A DNA stretch of 64,000 bases from Arthrinium phaeospermum (GCA_006503535.1 QYRS01000007.1:2480001-2544000), one strand, 5' to 3'. Numbered from the stretch's first letter, positions 9,964 to 21,752 are shown. Program-made: numbers and translations. The notes: generated by a model not told the origin, from the letters alone.

Positions 9964-12621
9964 TCACCACCCCCTCCCCGTACCCCACTCCAACGAGTTC
10001 CAATACCCCTGGTTATTGAAATCCAGATCCACGGGCAGATTGGGCACTTGACAGCTGGGATCCGAACCGTCGAGGCCGCCGCCGCTATTGCTGAAAAGCA
10101 GCGGGTCCGGGCTCGTCTCCTCGTAGGCGGTGCTGTCCTGCATTACCCGATCAAAGGAGTACGCCAGGTTCGCATTCTGCCCGAAGCCGCTCATGGGCAT
10201 CGCCATGATGAAGTTGTTGAAGTCGAGATGATCCATATCCACTAGCGCGCTGCTGCCGATGCTGCTGCCCCCCGACGCCGTGGTCAGCTCCGGCGTGACG
10301 GCAGCGGAGGAGGAGGCCGGGGCGCTGGCGCTGGCACTAGCAGCGGCGGCCGCCTGGGCCTCCTGGTCCAACTCGACCAGCATCTGCCGAATCATAGGCA
10401 CCAACGGCGGCGGCGTCAAATCCGGCTCCTCCCCGGCCTCCCCTCCAATGTCCCTGCCCCCCTTCGCCGCCGCCACGGCCCGCTTCCGCGCCGCCTCGAA
10501 CGCGTCCCACGCCCGGAGGATGAAGTTGCCAAAGATGTTGAACATGGGCCGGAACTGGGGCTCGACGGGCCGGAACCGCGCCATGAAGCTGTCGCTCATG
10601 ACCTTCCAGGCCTGCGCCGCGTGCCGGGCCAGGGGGCGGCGCCGCAGCTCCTGCACCACGTAGACGTACGCGGGGAAGGGGAACTGGTCCTCGAGCAGCC
10701 AGCGGTACCCCTTGCACAGGGGCGAGCCCATGACCTTCTCGTCGCACTGCAGCATCGCCAGCGCGTACGAGAGGGCGGTGGCGCGCTGGGCCTCGGTCGG
10801 CGGCTGGGATTGGGGTTGGGGTGGTTGGGAAGAGGAGGCCGCGTCGGTGTTTGGGCCCGGGTTGGAAAATTTGGCGTAGTGAGCCAGGAGGCGGTGCTTG
10901 GCGATGTAGCTGCGGACGGTCCACTTGCTGAGCAGCTGCAGCGGGTTGTCCTCGTCGCAGCGCCGGAGGTGCTTGTCCTCGATGATGCGGTGCAGGGCCG
11001 CGAGGTCGCCGCCCTCGGGCAGCGGCCGCGCGATGGGCTTGAGGATGGGCATGGTGAAGTCGAGGTGCGAGGGCGTGTTGCGCACAAAGTCGGCCATCTC
11101 GGCCCGTACCACGGCGAAGAGGGCCTCGGTGGGCTTGCCGTGCGCCTCCTCGGCCGGCGGCTCCTTGGTCTCGGCCCGCAGGTCGCAGTCGTTGACGTTG
11201 AGCGGCACCCTGCAGTCCCACGTCGGCACCAGCGACGACGAGTGCATCTGCGTCTTCTCGCGCGTGCGGTGGTCAAAGATGACGAGCGACCACCACAGCC
11301 GCCGCCGCATCTCCGCTTCCAGCACGCTGTGCTTCGCCAGGTCGGCCTCGCTGTCGAGGCCCATGCGCTCGGCGATGCGCACGGCGATGCCGAGGAGCGA
11401 CGACAGCGACGAGGGCATGGTCGCGGTTCTTACCGAGAGCTGTAAAAAGTTAGGTTGTGGATTCATAACTGCATCATCATGAGAGAGAGTTGTTACTCAC
11501 CAAATAAAGAAACATCGCGGTCAAACAGTCGCGGTCGTTACACCGCAAGAAACTTGCGTTCGACAAAGCCTGTTGGCAGGCGAACTGGTACTTGGTGGTC
11601 AGATCCTTCTTGGTAAGGCCGAACATGCTCTCGCATTCGTCCTTGTCGAGACTGAGGATGGCCATCGAGTAGATGCCGAACATGAGGGCCTCGAGGTTCC
11701 GGTCGATGCCCTTCAGCCGGCTCGCCGCGTCGACGATGCGGCCCTGGAGGGTCGGGATGTGCGTCACCTTCAGCAGGGGGTCCACGTTGTCGAGGTAGAC
11801 CTGCCAGAGCCGGAAGATCTGGATCGGCTCCGGGTGCAGGGTCGAGAGGTCCACGGCGCTGTGGCTGTCCCGCGACCCGAACAGCAGGTGGTCGTCGTTG
11901 TCGTACATCTGATTCATGGCCGTGTGCACCATGAGCTTGCTGATGCCCAGGGTGAGGCTTTCAATGTCGTTATTGACGTTGGTCTCTCGGAACTAAAGCG
12001 GGTCAGTAAAAGCTCCATATGGATTGTGTACTGAGGGGCAAAGTCGTACCGCTGAGCCCATGGCTTGCCAAAAGTCCCTGCGAGGCGTTAGTCATGTCTA
12101 GGGGGCATGAAAGATTAAAGAAGGTGCATATGCTGGAGCAGTCTGATTGCGCGGGCGACAGCACCGCTGAGACGGAAAAGTAGGACATACTTGGCTTGGT
12201 ATGAGGCTGCGGGAGGAGCCGGCGAAGGGCCTAGCGCGACGACAGTCTCGGTCTGTTGTTCGTCGCCCGACTCATAGCTGCCCTGCGGCGAGTCTTTATC
12301 ATCGTCGTCGTGGACTGACGACGGCTGGGACGGCCCGTGGAGGGGGTCGAACTTGATCTTGTTTTGGCGCAGCAGGTCCTCGTAGTACCGAAGACGGGCC
12401 AAGAGGTCCCGCTCCGGAAAGCGCCGCCGCCGCCTGCGGGTCTGTGTAGCAGGCACGCACTGGATCCCGTGTTTGACGCAGCCGGAGCAGGGGAACTTGC
12501 GGTCGCACTTCACCTTGCGCTGCTGACAGAGCACGCAGGCCAGGACCCGCTGCGATTTGACGCCCGCGGCGGCGGCAGCAGCAGCAGCTGGTACCGCGTC
12601 CGGGCTATGCGGAGCAGACAT
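9964..12621 (-). CDS. Zn2Cys6 (GAL4-type) transcription factor with fungal-specific transcription-factor domain (808 aa)
   Basis: Four exons (12191–12621, 12050–12077, 11501–11992, 9964–11439) join in phase across introns of 113, 57 and 61 nt. The start at 12621 (MSAPHS) follows a stretch without conserved sequence. The N-terminus carries a Zn2Cys6 cluster at residues 29–55 with exact spacing C-x2-C-x6-C-x5-C-x2-C-x6-C, followed by an Arg-rich linker and a short coiled-coil-like LLARLRYYEDLLRQ. The middle domain has the usual blocks (DFWQAMGSAF from the 28-nt exon; LSSLLGIAVRIAERMGL; MRRRLWWSLVIFD). It is a DNA-binding nuclear regulator, probably of CGG-type elements. Its target is unknown. 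It lies about 6 kb from the isocyanide genes with HET and membrane genes between, so cluster membership is only a possibility. Confidence 0.93.
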
Positions 12622-13022
12622 GATGTAAATAAACGAGAAAAAAAAAGCAAAGGCCCGAATACTCGGGAATGGGGAAATTAGCCAAAGACCATTGACTAAG
12701 CTGGTCTTGGGTTTGAAATATCTCGTTTGCATGAAACGACGTAACGTCGATTTCTCTCTGGTCGAGTCAGCTTCAAAGCAGCTCGGGCTTTGGCAATGTC
12801 CGAGCTTACTCCCACGGGCTTGGCCTAGAGGAGTAAGAGCCAGCCCCAAGTGGGGTTGGACAGTGTGCGTAGAGATCCCTGCTGCTGTCAGCTCAGCTTA
12901 CAGACGGGATTTATCTGTCCGTCAGATGAAGTAAACCAGTAAACCAGACCCGGGAATTGACAAGTTGAGAAATGGAAAACGTTTCTTTTCTCTTTCAATC
13001 CGTAATACCCGTCAATGGGGTA
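12622..13022. other. Intergenic / promoter of the Zn2Cys6 gene
   Basis: No gene is seen here. An upstream extension of the transcription-factor frame exists but contains no conserved sequence, so the ATG at 12621 is preferred. Confidence 0.55.
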
Positions 13023-15301
13023 CTATGTAATCGTGAGACTCATCTCGACAGCGTTCTCTAGCCAAATCGGTAGCTGATCGTCCTGTTCAACCTCGTCGAG
13101 GGGCAGTCCATCGCCATCCACATAAACCGTCTGCGGATCCGAGTCGCTGACGGCAGCGGGACGTGTCTTCGCGAAACCAGAGATCCGTACAAGGCCTATG
13201 CGCCGGTAGTGCTCCTTTTGCTGTGCATCTTGTTTCAAAAGGATGATTGTATTCTTCCGACTTGACAAGGGGGGCGGAGGACAAGGCCCAATATCTTACG
13301 GTCGAGCGAGACGTCCTCATCCATGTATGCGTAGGCCATTTGCGTGACCCCTTGGCGAATCGGCAGTACCGCATGCGCTCCATTGGTGAAGCTCATTCCG
13401 GCGAGGCGACTCATCCGGCTGAGGTTCTCATTGAGTTCGGTCCAGGATTTCTGCACGCATTGGACATGGACCACCGGCGCAGTAATACGCAGAAGCCGAG
13501 GGGTATTCTCCGATAATACGTCGGGGTTTCGCACCGCCTGCTTATACCAGTCTTGTAATGAGAAGACGCGACCGTCCCTTTCGACCAGCTCGACCTCGCA
13601 ATCGTCCGGGACGCAGAGGTCAGGCTCCTTCATGCGGACGCCGCCTTCCCAGCCGCTCCAACTCCAGCTGGGAAACTGGTGTCGTCGTCGCGCGCCTTGG
13701 ACTTCATGGTGCCAGGCTGGGGCGAACTCGAGACGCGAGTCTTCCTCTTTTTGCAATATACGGAGGGGTATGCCGTGGACGTGCCGGATTCCTTCCGGCT
13801 GCAATGCGCGAAAAAACCCTAGTATCGCGTTGAGCGAGTCGTTGTCGTCTGTCAATTGGCGTCTCGTGTAGCTTGGTAGATGGCTCCGTTTCAGGTCGTC
13901 CCAGACATCACTGCGCCCAAAGCCAAGGGAGCCGCTGGGCGCCGGCGCCACGGTAGGTAGGATGTCCAGAAAGGCGGTTTTGCTCCCGATCAGTTCCGAC
14001 CTGGACAGCCTCTTCGGCTTTCGGACGGTCTCGGCTTGGTGGGCCGTGTTGCACAGGTAGGAGACCTGGTGGTCCGTGAAGATCAGGCGTCGATGCGACA
14101 TGTAGCCCTCCTGGTACGTCCAGCCTCGCCGGGCCCACGCCGAGCCGTTGAGCTCCGAGGACGTGTGCGGGAAGATCTGGATCATGTCGACACCCCCTGC
14201 GACGTTGACGTGGCCCTGGGGACGACGGGGTTTTTCGCCGACGCCCGGCAGGCCGTATGAGGAGTCTTGACCGGCCGCCGCTACTAGTGTCAAATACGCG
14301 TGCGCGTATATCTTGTCCATATGGGCGATCTGGCGGGCTTTCATATCATCGTCGTTCTGGTTGATACACTATTCCAATTCGGTGGTGAGAAGAAGTCATG
14401 GCGTGAAGTATTCGCACGTAGGAGCTTTGCTGTTTCTTACCATTTGGTCTACCCACAGATACCGCTCGCCGAGAGCCACGGTCACATCAATGGCGTCGAT
14501 CACGACACGAGGTAAAACAGAGCCTGCTTGTTTGGGATCCCACCTCTCCCCGTCCAGATCAGAAGCCAGGCGTTTACCCCAAACGTACGACAACGCGACA
14601 TAGCGACACGTTGCCGGCGCCTCGACGGGCCTGCGGGTGTGGCAGTCGATAACCCGCAACCCCTCCACCTCGCCGCCCCCACCGACACCGGGCTCGCAGG
14701 TGCCGCGGTGGTGCGTCTCGCAGTCCCGCACCCAGCGCCCGACCAACCCAAAGTCCACCGTCGCCGGCGCGATCCGCCGCGGCCCCGTGATGGGGATCTC
14801 GTTCTCGTTGTCGCCGCTGCCCACGAGCGCCAGGCAGCCGCCCGCGTACCAGTCCCGCTTGATGCGCTGGCCGGCCGTCGCGTCGGCGAACTTGGCCTCG
14901 GGCACGGGGAACAGCACCGTGCAGTCCGAGTAGTCGACGCGCTCGAACCAGCCCACCCGGCGGCCCAGGATCGCGAGCGACGACGACAGCGCGACGAGGC
15001 GGCAGTGTTGGCCGTCCAGGTGTCGGGGCGTGATGTCGGCGAGCAGGCGGCAGACGGGGCAGGGCGACTGGCGGAGGGCGTTGCGGTCGACCATGCCCAG
15101 GTCGGCTGCCTTCCTGCCGGTCCTGCTCGCTGGCGGGATGTCGGCCAGATCTTCCCACTGTATCTCTCGGCAGCGATTGCACAAGGCAGGCCCATCTCCC
15201 GCTGAATCACTGAGCAGCAATCGTTTCCTCGCCGGAGACTTGTCTCCTTCCCCGGCCAGTTCCCTCTTTTGAGTGCCGCCGAAAGGCAAGGAGTGCTCCA
15301 T
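13023..15301 (-). CDS. HET-domain protein, two exons, C-terminal tail out of frame
   Basis: Exon 1 is 14441–15301; exon 2 runs from 14368 to the TGA at 13235–13237. The 72-nt intron (GTAAGA…GGAATAG) falls inside the HET signature: YVALSYVWG (234–242), then YLWVDQM|CINQNDDD. The N-terminus has paired cysteines (CNRC, CPVC) typical of this HET subclass. The downstream blocks RGWTYQEGYMSHRRLIF and GFFRAL also fit. As written the protein has 664 residues. In family members the GLVLRP block is followed by an 'ExYRRIGL' tail, and here that tail (KEHYRRIGLVRISGF) continues in a different frame from about 13268 to 13023. The switch happens at a run of six C (13268–13276 area). One extra C would join both, so this is either a real frameshift or a base-calling error. 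Confidence 0.85.
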
Positions 15302-15859
15302 CGTCGCAAGAAGCCATTAAGTTTTAGGTTGTTGGCGAATCAATCCTGCCAATTTGTTCATTGGGAATAGGTTGGTGCCTCTCAAAGGGAGTCAATGACG
15401 CCAGAGCGGCTGGAGTTGAAATCGGGTTCGACTACTAACTACACAGCCCTACTGCAGGTACGGTGGTCTAGGGTTGGCACAGTGTGGATCTACGGTGCCT
15501 GTTGTTGCCAAATTTCCATGGTGTTCAGCTCGGTCTTCTGGGAATTCCGCGTCGCCAACTGCTTTAACCTTAAGGCCCCTGGCGCTGGCGTTCTGTGACA
15601 GGGGTAAAACAATATCAGCACTCAGAAGATATGTACCCAATTGACCATTCATTCAATATTTTATCAATACATATATCTACCCAATCGCAGAATAGGCCCC
15701 AGAATACAACTGCTCGTGGCAAGAAATGCTCGACCGTAAATGCACACCCACAACTAGCTCCTATTTTAGTAAATGACATGCCATTTTAGTGACTGGATGC
15801 GCCCAATTGGAAAATGACCCCTTCCTGGCTACAAATGAAAACCCGATGCGATCCGTTCG
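15302..15859. other. Intergenic, AT-rich
   Basis: This is the promoter side of the HET gene and the 3' flank of the membrane-protein gene. Nothing else is recognised. Confidence 0.5.
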
Positions 15860-17011
15860 TTAATACCTGTCCAGGACCGGCGCCCTCGACTTGGAAGGCT
15901 TGGCCACCGACGGCATCACGAACATGGACGCCCCCTCCTTCGGCCCGCCCAGCAAGCCCGCCTCCTCTTCGCCGTCCTGCACGGGGCCGCTGGGTCCCCA
16001 GACCCCACGGCGCCGCGCGCGCCGCGCCCGGCCGCGGCAGCACAGGCGGACGACGGGCAGGCCCGCGAACCAGAGCCCCATGTCGGGCGTGCCGGCGCGC
16101 ACCCACAGCCCGAGCACGACGAGCGTGCCGACGACGCAGAGGATGAAGAGCGCCATCGGCTCCCGGACGAGATAAAAGAACGGCAGGGGCAGGTAAAACG
16201 TAGGCACGAACAGCGGCCCGCAGATGGTGCGGCGGACGGGCCAGGTGGTCGAGGGGAAGTCGCCCGGGACCCCGCTGACGAGCAGATCGACCGTCTTGGC
16301 CCGGTTGGCCGCGTAGGCGCCCTCGAGGGACGTGACCGAGACGCCCTCGAACGAGGCGAGCAGGCCGATCATGCGGTCCGGGTCGCGGATGGCGCGGGGG
16401 CCCGGGAACCCGCCCCAGAGGTCCATCTCCTTCCAGACCTCGACGCGGCCCGGCGCGGGGCTGTAGACGCGCAGGTCGACTTCCTTGTCGCCCATGCCGT
16501 GCAGCACGTCGCCCACGAGCACCTTGTCCGTCCACCGGAACCAGGGCATATTAATGAAATCGTCCGTCGTGCCGTGCCGCACGCGCGCCGTGACCCGGTC
16601 GCCCAGGTACCAGCCCTTGCCCGCCGCGTCCGCCTCGTCTTTACCCGCCGCGAGGGCGGCGGCCTTGTTGTCGGCGCTCCGGAGGGCGGCGTCGGTGAGG
16701 TTGAGGCGGGCGTCGCCGAGGCGCAGGACGAGGGCGTCGGTCTTGGTGTCGGGGACGAGGCGCCAGTCGAGGATGAGGGCGCCGCAGTCGTCGCAGGCGG
16801 CGCCCCGCACGCGGTCGACGGTGCCCTTGTAAAAGTCGGCGTAGGGGTGCAGCGTCGTCAGGGCGCCGCCGGTGCGCAGGATCTGCTGGATGTAGGCATC
16901 GCGGTGGGCGGGGGGCACCTCGGGGAAGGGCAGGAAGAGCCAGGTGCCGACGAGGCAGAGCCAGGTCAAGGGCAGCAACCCCAGCACGCGCGTGATCGAG
17001 CAGCGAGGCAT
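15860..17011 (-). CDS. Hypothetical membrane protein, intronless (383 aa)
   Basis: One GC-rich frame starts at ATG 17011. A hydrophobic stretch at residues ~9–29 (VLGLLPLTWLCLVGTWLFL) is a signal anchor. One or two further membrane segments lie around 270–312 (VPTFYLPLPFFYLV and ALFILCVVGTLVVLGLWV), followed by an Arg-rich, probably cytosolic, tail. The region between is soluble and likely faces the lumen or outside; it has a CDDC motif near 73–76 and a possible NLT glycosylation site. No enzyme family was recognised. It is transcribed towards the HET gene and away from the isocyanide cluster, so no link is proposed. Confidence 0.7.
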   Translation of the reverse strand: MPRCSITRVLGLLPLTWLCLVGTWLFLPFPEVPPAHRDAYIQQILRTGGALTTLHPYADFYKGTVDRVRGAACDDCGALILDWRLVPDTKTDALVLRLGDARLNLTDAALRSADNKAAALAAGKDEADAAGKGWYLGDRVTARVRHGTTDDFINMPWFRWTDKVLVGDVLHGMGDKEVDLRVYSPAPGRVEVWKEMDLWGGFPGPRAIRDPDRMIGLLASFEGVSVTSLEGAYAANRAKTVDLLVSGVPGDFPSTTWPVRRTICGPLFVPTFYLPLPFFYLVREPMALFILCVVGTLVVLGLWVRAGTPDMGLWFAGLPVVRLCCRGRARRARRRGVWGPSGPVQDGEEEAGLLGGPKEGASMFVMPSVAKPSKSRAPVLDRY

Positions 17012-17689
17012 GCAGGAGGCAATGTAGCTGAGTATATTTCCTTCAACGAATGGACGCGAACAGACCCAGTCGCAAGAAAAAAAAAACAGATGGGCTGGAA
17101 CTATGGCAGGCCAAAAAGCGATTCCATGATTTCATGGGAGGGCAAAAAAGGGTCTGTTCGTAGAATTGAGTCTTAGGGGGCTCCCTTAGCGGGCTGCGTT
17201 AGTGGCATTACGCACGTCCCAGTGGGGGCGTTTCTGCTGAAAGAGGCTTAAGTGACCGCTGATCCCTCCAGCACCGATATCTCCGCGAAATCGTCCCCAG
17301 CGGGATGGCTGTTTTCCATTTGTTTCATGGCATTGAGAATGAAGAGGTGTCAACTACGAAGTACCAGCTCCTAATTTAGCAGCATTCTCACTTCTGTACG
17401 ATATTCAAGCGTTCAAATTGTGAATGAAGGCTCCATTTGGATGTTGGCTTAACACTGTTGAATCTCATTTTCTACCACTCCACCGTCACTGGTTGCAAGG
17501 GTTACGATCTCAGCACGGGCGACTTTTCTCGTTGGAATCACCCAAGTTCACGTGAGCGCCCATTGACTGGACACCGAGAAGCACCAGGATCTGTAGTGGG
17601 GGTTGTTTGCTTCATTCCGAAACGTCTTACAATCACGAGTCCCCCCAAGGCTTCTGCGCCAACAGTGAGGGTAGTGCTCTTCGCCCCTT
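17012..17689. other. Intergenic, divergent promoters
   Basis: This region separates the membrane-protein gene (minus) from the next gene (plus). No coding or RNA signal is seen. Confidence 0.5.
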
Positions 17690-18506
17690 ATGACTTCTCA
17701 CCGGCATGACGACCAAAGGCCTGCGAAAAGAGCACGGGCGGAGGGCCTTTCCGACGCTCCCCATGCGGGTGCATCAGGTGCGACGCCTTCATCGCCAAGG
17801 GCGCTCCAGCCCGCATTGTCGCGCAAGGGCTGGCGACAGCTGGAAGCTGATCTCGAAATGTTGCCCGACGCGGTGGCGAAGGAGATCCTGGTCCAATACG
17901 CCCCCATGCTCCCTGGTCTGGCCCTGGGCGTCATCGACAGATGCGACGAGCTTCGGCTGCAAGAGGCCCGGACGAAGCGCAACTACGACTCTTGTGCCAA
18001 TGAAACTGTAAGATAGAGTAGTTGGTGCTTTTGCCTGGTGCCCGGAAGCTGACACGGAAAACCCACAGGACTATCTGATGAACGCGAAATACAATAGGAG
18101 AATGAGGTCGGGCGAGGAGTGGGAAGCCGCCCTTGACGTCGAGACTGAAATCGGCAAGATGTTCGAGAAGATGGATTCGGAGATCAAGCCGTATTCCTCC
18201 TTCTTCTCCAAGCATAACGCGCTAAAGAACATGCTGCAGATGTTTGAGTCGGTCATGCAATGCGGCGACGATAATATCGGCGACATCGTGGGGCGCAGCC
18301 ATCGCTGTAGTAGGTGGGAGGACTTGTTTCTCCGGGTCCTCGGTCGCCTCACGCCCGATGAGCTGGCAAGATTGGGCGAACCCAAAGTGAAATTGGTCTG
18401 GAAACTGGACATTGTCGTCGGGTACGCCGACTCTTACGGCCTTTTCGGGAGGATTAGAGACGCCTATGATATTCTGAATCCCGAGGTGGTGGTGTTATCT
18501 GACTGA
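17690..18506 (+). CDS. Hypothetical helical nuclear-type protein, two exons (251 aa)
   Basis: Exons 17690–18007 and 18069–18506 join across a 61-nt intron (GTAAGA…CACAG) in phase. The N-terminus is basic (RPAKRAR), like a nuclear-localisation signal. It is followed by helical, leucine-rich segments (MLPDAVAKEILVQYAPMLPG), a long amphipathic helix region, and a helical C-terminus. The general plan (basic N-terminus, then a helical bundle) faintly recalls the Cut8/STS1 proteasome-tethering family, but the similarity is too weak to assign. It is transcribed towards the isocyanide synthase gene. Confidence 0.65.
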
Positions 18507-18885
18507 TAGGATGGAGGAATATTTGGGGTGATGCAAAAGTCTAAGTAGCAGAACTTCTTTTGGCCGACCGTTCCTCCATACGAGCCGGCTTTACTCAATC
18601 ACCGGATTAGGGGGCTGGGGCATTCTCGACGTTCTACTCAGGAGGGACTCGACAAAAACTCGGCTGGTAAACCTATCTGTGGCATTGGACGAGGACGACA
18701 CCTGGAGACCCCATGGATCCCGATCATTTGGGGACCTCTTGCGCGCCCTGGTATAGCATGTTGGATGCGTTCATGGTGATATTGTTGGGCAAAAATGCCA
18801 CATCAATCTACTGAAACTTTTGTGTCGACTCAAACCCTGGATATAATACATGGAGTTTCCCTTCCACCTACACACACCTTATTGC
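18507..18885. other. Convergent 3' intergenic spacer
   Basis: This spacer lies between two converging genes. No feature is seen. Confidence 0.5.
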
Positions 18886-21119
18886 CTAGTCAAAATGAAT
18901 CCTCCACAGCTCCCGGTCGCACCCCGCCGTGAAATCGCTCCGCGTGTGCATAGCGAGGATATTATCGCTAACCAAGAAATCCCCCTTCTCCCAAGCGTGG
19001 TAGTACGCCACGCGGCGATCATGCAGCAGCTCCGCGAGCCCCGCGCAGATCCTCTCGCTTTCGGCGGTCTCCAGGCCGTCGATGGACACCGCCGTCGGCT
19101 GGAAGCGCGTCTTGCTCTGCGGCCACGGCTCGTGGAACCGGAGGCACGGCCGCCCCGTCGTCGGGTGGTCGACGAACAGCGGCAGGCCGCCCAGCCGCAG
19201 GTTGTCGAAGCCGCCCGTCGCGACGGTCCATTTTAGGGGTTGCAGCTCCGCCAGGGGCGGCAGGGCGGCGGGGGGCAGGTACTTGGTCACCAGGCTCGAG
19301 GAGGCGAAGAGGGTGAAGCCCGTGTCCTTGGGCGAGGAACTGATGGCTGTGAACATTTGGAACCTGGGGTGGTTTGTGTTAGTACTCGGGCTAGGTCTTT
19401 TCGCAGTTACAGTTACTTAAACACTTGTGCGACTTACTTCGGGGGTGTTGAGACGACCGTCTCGGTGCCGTCCTCGGGATTGGTCCGCGTCTCCGTCTTG
19501 AACAGGCCGTCGTAGTGCCACGGCATCCACTCCGCCGACAGGACGTTGTTGAGCCCCTGGGTACTCGACCCTTGGTCCTTGACCTCGAGGACCAGCCCAA
19601 ACTTCCACGGCGTAGGCTCGCCGAGCTCGTGCGCCTTGGCTACGAAGCGGTCCCGGTCCGTCGTCCCGGCGAAGCCTCGCAGCACCACGGGCGAGTTGTG
19701 TTCGGCAAGACCCCTCAGCTTCTGGGGATCGATGTCGCTTAACGATGGCACGCCACTAGGCCCATCGACAGGACGGACCAGTAAGCCAGCCGGGTAGACG
19801 GGGCTCACGGAAACACGAGACTGGCCGTCTTCGTTCTTATCCTCGCCCGCTAGCGAGTACAGATCGGACCGCTCCCGGAAGAAGCTGGGCCGTCCGTTCT
19901 CATGGACGAGCTCCCAAGAGTTGTCGTTCTCGAAGAACTCCCGGTGACCCGTCGTCGTCGTCCCATCGAGCCGGAACGCGATGGTGCTGTGCCAGGGGGT
20001 GGTAAACGAAGTGTCCGTCGGCAACAAATTGACCGAGATCTTGTTTTCAAACGTCGACGGATGGATCGAGAGCCGCAGCTGGTCTGAGAACCTTTCTTTC
20101 ACGGCCCGGGCAAACGCCTATCAAAAGTTAGTACTGACATCGGCAAGCAAAGCGACGGAAACGAAAAGCGGGCGGAAGCTGGAGACTCACATCACCCCTG
20201 TACAGCATCTTCTTGGCAATGTACTCGATCCCCTTCTTGTACTGCGACTTGGACCGCCGCGGCCCCGTCGGGTAGACATTCAGCAAGTCCGTCGATAGGA
20301 AGCGGATGTAGCCCCGGTACGTCATGCAGGTGTCGTCGTCCTCCTTGATCCGGCACGACACGTCCAGACCCTCGTCGCCAAATTGGGCCAGGAGGGCGTG
20401 GCGGAAGTTGCTGGCGTTGCAGACGTAGACGATCTCGTCCGGCTCGCCGTCGGGCAGATCGCTCTTGGCTTGCACCATGTCCTTGAGGCGCGCGAAGCCG
20501 ATGTGGCGGCTGAATCCCTTCTCGACACTCAGCTCCCGCAGCGCCGTGCCGTAGGCCCAGACGTCCCGGTCCGATACGCCGAGTAGGTCTGATTGTTTTT
20601 GTCAGTAGCAAGAACCATGATAGATATGGAACTGTGGCGAGAGCACTTACCATTGTACACAAGCCCGTCCGAGATGATGGTGAGCTTGGCCCCGGGTTCG
20701 TAGATGCTCTGGATGGCGGCGCACATGCCGTGGAGATGCGCGAGGGCGAACTCCTCGGCCTTATCCGGCAGCCGTCCCAGCACTTTGGTGGAAGTGTTGG
20801 GGGACTTGAACGGGAACGCCGGGAGGCACATGCGAACCTCCTGTCCCTTGGAGACGCTGGCGGCGATCTGCTCCAGGAACTTCGCATTGCTTTCCGAGGA
20901 GATGTCCGGCTGGCCTGGTCGCAGCAGCCTGTAGCGCTCTATTATCTCAAGGATCTTAGATGCCGTCTCATTGCTAGAGTTGACGGCGGGAGTGTTGTGC
21001 CCGCGCTCCTTCGGAACCAGCTTGGGGCCATCATGAGGGACATGATGCTCCAGCGTGGCCGGGAGGGGGGAAGAGTGATAGTAGACATGAGAGTTCTCTG
21101 CCTCGACGGATTCGAAACT
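18886..21119 (-). CDS. Isocyanide synthase (Dit1/PvcA family) fused to TauD-type Fe(II)/2-oxoglutarate dioxygenase
   Basis: Exons ending at 20651, 20191–20588, 19438–20117 and 18886–19363 join in phase across introns of 62, 73 and 74 nt. The N-terminal half is a Dit1/PvcA domain (EIIERYRLLRPGQPD; then DLLGVSDRDVWAYG, GFARLKDMV, MTYRGYIRFLSTDL). This family turns the amino group of an amino acid into an isocyanide. The C-terminal half is a TauD-like dioxygenase with an H-x-D iron site (His codon 19515–19517, Asp 19509–19511, in MPWHYDGLF) and a distal His (18946–18948). The fusion mirrors the separate bacterial PvcA–PvcB pair. The start is unresolved: the frame is open from 21119, just after an in-frame TAA, with no ATG before the domain. 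A short 5' exon is likely, for example ATG near 21289 spliced to about 21098. Confidence 0.88.
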
Positions 21120-21752
21120 TTAATTAAAATGATGCACCTTGAAGCAGGTCGTGCGCGGGTTGTCAGAAGCGGAAATGCAGGTCACCAAGTTCGGCTCTTT
21201 GGTCGAGCCCGCAGCTTTATGTCTAGACACCCCTACGGAGTATTAACACCGCTGATGCTTGCCACTCCCACCTCAGCCCTGTTTCTGTCCATCCCACTCC
21301 CTTCCCGATCGGACCATACGCATGTAGCCCTGGAAACACTCGATAATTCATGCTTACCAAGAAGGGTGTCATCGGTGATGGGGGCCCGGGTGCATGGCCG
21401 AAGTAAGGCCCCCTTGGCGAGAGACCGGGTCCTGATTGATGGTGGGGTACGTCGCATTAATCGGGCGAACCCCCTTTCGGAAACAGAGGGCAGGATGGCC
21501 AGTGCCGGGATTCAAATGCCGTATCTGCTTTGAGTGGAGACCTCCCACAGCTGAACCGGTTCATGCATGTGTCCAGACTGACATGCGTTCTGACATGCGT
21601 ATCCACAGCCTGCCTCGCGGCAAAGCCCGCATGCGTATCGCGACCTTATGCAATGCGTGTTAAATAGCATCGTCGTTTCCCACCAGGTCTCCTATGCCTA
21701 TTACAGAGCCACCCAAATTTTATCGGAAACCGCTTACTCGAGAAACAGCAAG
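21120..21752. promoter_or_regulatory. Shared divergent promoter between isocyanide synthase and FAD monooxygenase
   Basis: About 630 bases separate the two head-to-head genes, so both are probably driven from here. Part of it may hold the missing 5' exon of the synthase. It contains repeated ATGCGT motifs. I looked for the copper-response motif TGTGCTCA known from Aspergillus isocyanide clusters and did not see it. Confidence 0.6.
21579..21638 (+). repeat. Direct repeat TGACATGCGT with a third ATGCGTAT copy
   Basis: TGACATGCGT occurs at 21579–21588 and again at 21591–21600 (12-bp period). A related GCATGCGTAT lies at 21629–21638. They lie 115–175 bases before the monooxygenase ATG, a plausible regulator binding array. 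Confidence 0.5.

Noticed and set aside
10337..11445. Long open frames on both strands across the transcription-factor region
   Set aside because: They are antisense or shifted shadows of the GC-rich Zn2Cys6 gene: compositionally biased (Arg/Pro/Ala or Gly/Val runs) and without domains.
11440..11500. Alternative short splice (CAG near 11468) in the transcription factor
   Set aside because: It would insert non-conserved residues; the TTTTTACAG acceptor restores the conserved FLYLLSVRT join.
12622..12849. Upstream in-frame extension of the transcription factor to an ATG at 12849
   Set aside because: The extension has no conserved sequence; MSAPHS at 12621 gives a normal distance to the Zn2Cys6 cluster.
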